A DNA stretch of 64,000 nucleotides from DASQPR01 sp963797675 (lineage in GTDB: Bacteria; Actinomycetota; Actinomycetes; Mycobacteriales; Micromonosporaceae): NCBI GenBank assembly GCA_963797675.1, contig CAWCQQ010000001.1:62001-126000 (forward strand), given 5' to 3'. Numbering within the stretch: the stretch's first letter is position 1; each line of letters opens with the position of its first letter. This document shows, one piece after another, positions 63,784-64,000 of this stretch. Under the pieces are notes generated by a model. That model was not told where the DNA came from and made no database searches. It was given only the letters and a program-made list of their open reading frames with translations. The position numbers and the translations under genes were made by a program.

Positions 63784-64000
63784 TCAGCGAGCTGTCGTGG
63801 TGTAGGGCAGGAGCGCCATCTCGCGAGCGTTCTTTACTGCGCTCGCGATCTGCCGCTGCTGCTGGGAGGTAACTCCCGTCACCCGGCGAGCGCGGATCTT
63901 GCCGCGGTCCGAGATGAACTTGCGCAGCAGCGCGACGTCCTTGTAGTCGATGTAGGCGACCCCATCCTTCTCGAGGGGGTTCACCTTCTTCTTCGGTTTG
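63784..64000 (-). CDS. rpsR: Small ribosomal subunit protein bS18, 5' end cut by window edge
   Basis: The 71 C-terminal residues are present: KPKKKVNPLEKDGVAYIDYK, DVALLRKFISDRGKIRARRV, TGVTSQQQRQIASAVKNARE and MALLPYTT. The start codon lies beyond position 64000. The absence of the CxxC zinc pair at the visible N-terminal part cannot be judged fully, but the CFFC-type motif should sit within the missing or earliest residues. First visible gene of the rpsR–rplI pair. Confidence 0.97.
   Translation of the reverse strand, partial: KPKKKVNPLEKDGVAYIDYKDVALLRKFISDRGKIRARRVTGVTSQQQRQIASAVKNAREMALLPYTTTAR

Overview
The window is high-GC DNA from an actinobacterium (Actinomycetota, actinomycete type). 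The evidence is the order rpsR–rplI–dnaB at the right edge, the pheA–serS pair at the left edge, LytR-CpsA-Psr cell-wall ligases, DUF5926, DUF4192, DUF4173 and DUF6457 proteins, SigE-like sigma factors, frequent GTG starts and G/C-ending codons. I cannot name a genus. No rRNA, tRNA, CRISPR array, phage or insertion sequence was recognised. Apart from indels the region reads as ordinary chromosome.

Layout. 1–4.3 kb (minus strand): serS (cut by the window edge), a membrane protein, pheA, a PAS-like protein and a NERD-like protein. 4.3–9.7 kb: arginine deiminase behind a leader with three tandem dyads, DUF5926, a histidine kinase coupled to an RsbW-like ATPase, glycerophosphodiesterase and rhodanese. 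9.7–15.3 kb: four complete LCP ligases and a truncated fifth copy, in tandem. 15.3–23 kb: flavin reductase, DUF4173, then sugar-phosphate transferase, DNA glycosylase, glycosyltransferase and CDP-alcohol phosphatidyltransferase. With the LCP proteins these suggest a surface-polysaccharide neighbourhood. 23–30.3 kb: CBS protein, aminotransferase, CorA, cyclophilin, rhomboid, PH and TM2 proteins. 30.4–33.3 kb: a two-component system and a lipoprotein. 33.4–41.8 kb: clostridial-type glutamyl-tRNA synthetase, DDAH with a divergent Lrp regulator, a YbjN-type protein, and an FdhF-like molybdoenzyme with DUF6457, mobA and fdhD. 41.8–47.7 kb: DUF4192, fructosamine kinase, moaA, moaD, and two sigma-like proteins with a membrane partner. 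47.8–53.8 kb: a PHP–UvrD fusion, a proline-rich membrane protein, an AAA ATPase with a strikingly ordered leader, and DoxX. 53.8–64 kb: moeA–mogA–moaC, a TSUP permease, a GGDEF/EAL protein, a membrane glycosyltransferase, dnaB, a cluster of DnaA-box-like sites, rplI and rpsR.

Two themes tie the window together. Molybdenum-cofactor synthesis is spread over three loci (moaA–moaD; moaC–mogA–moeA; mobA–fdhD), the last beside an FdhF-type enzyme that would use the cofactor. Envelope assembly is represented by the LCP array, the polyprenyl phosphate sugar transferase and the glycosyltransferases.

Quality note. Seventeen reading-frame breaks can be placed. Every one is a net +1 shift, and fourteen lie between 33.7 and 40.6 kb. 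Removing one base at each restores full-length proteins with conserved ends, including the DDAH catalytic cysteine. I therefore read them as insertion errors in the sequence rather than as pseudogenes. The annotations below describe the repaired genes.
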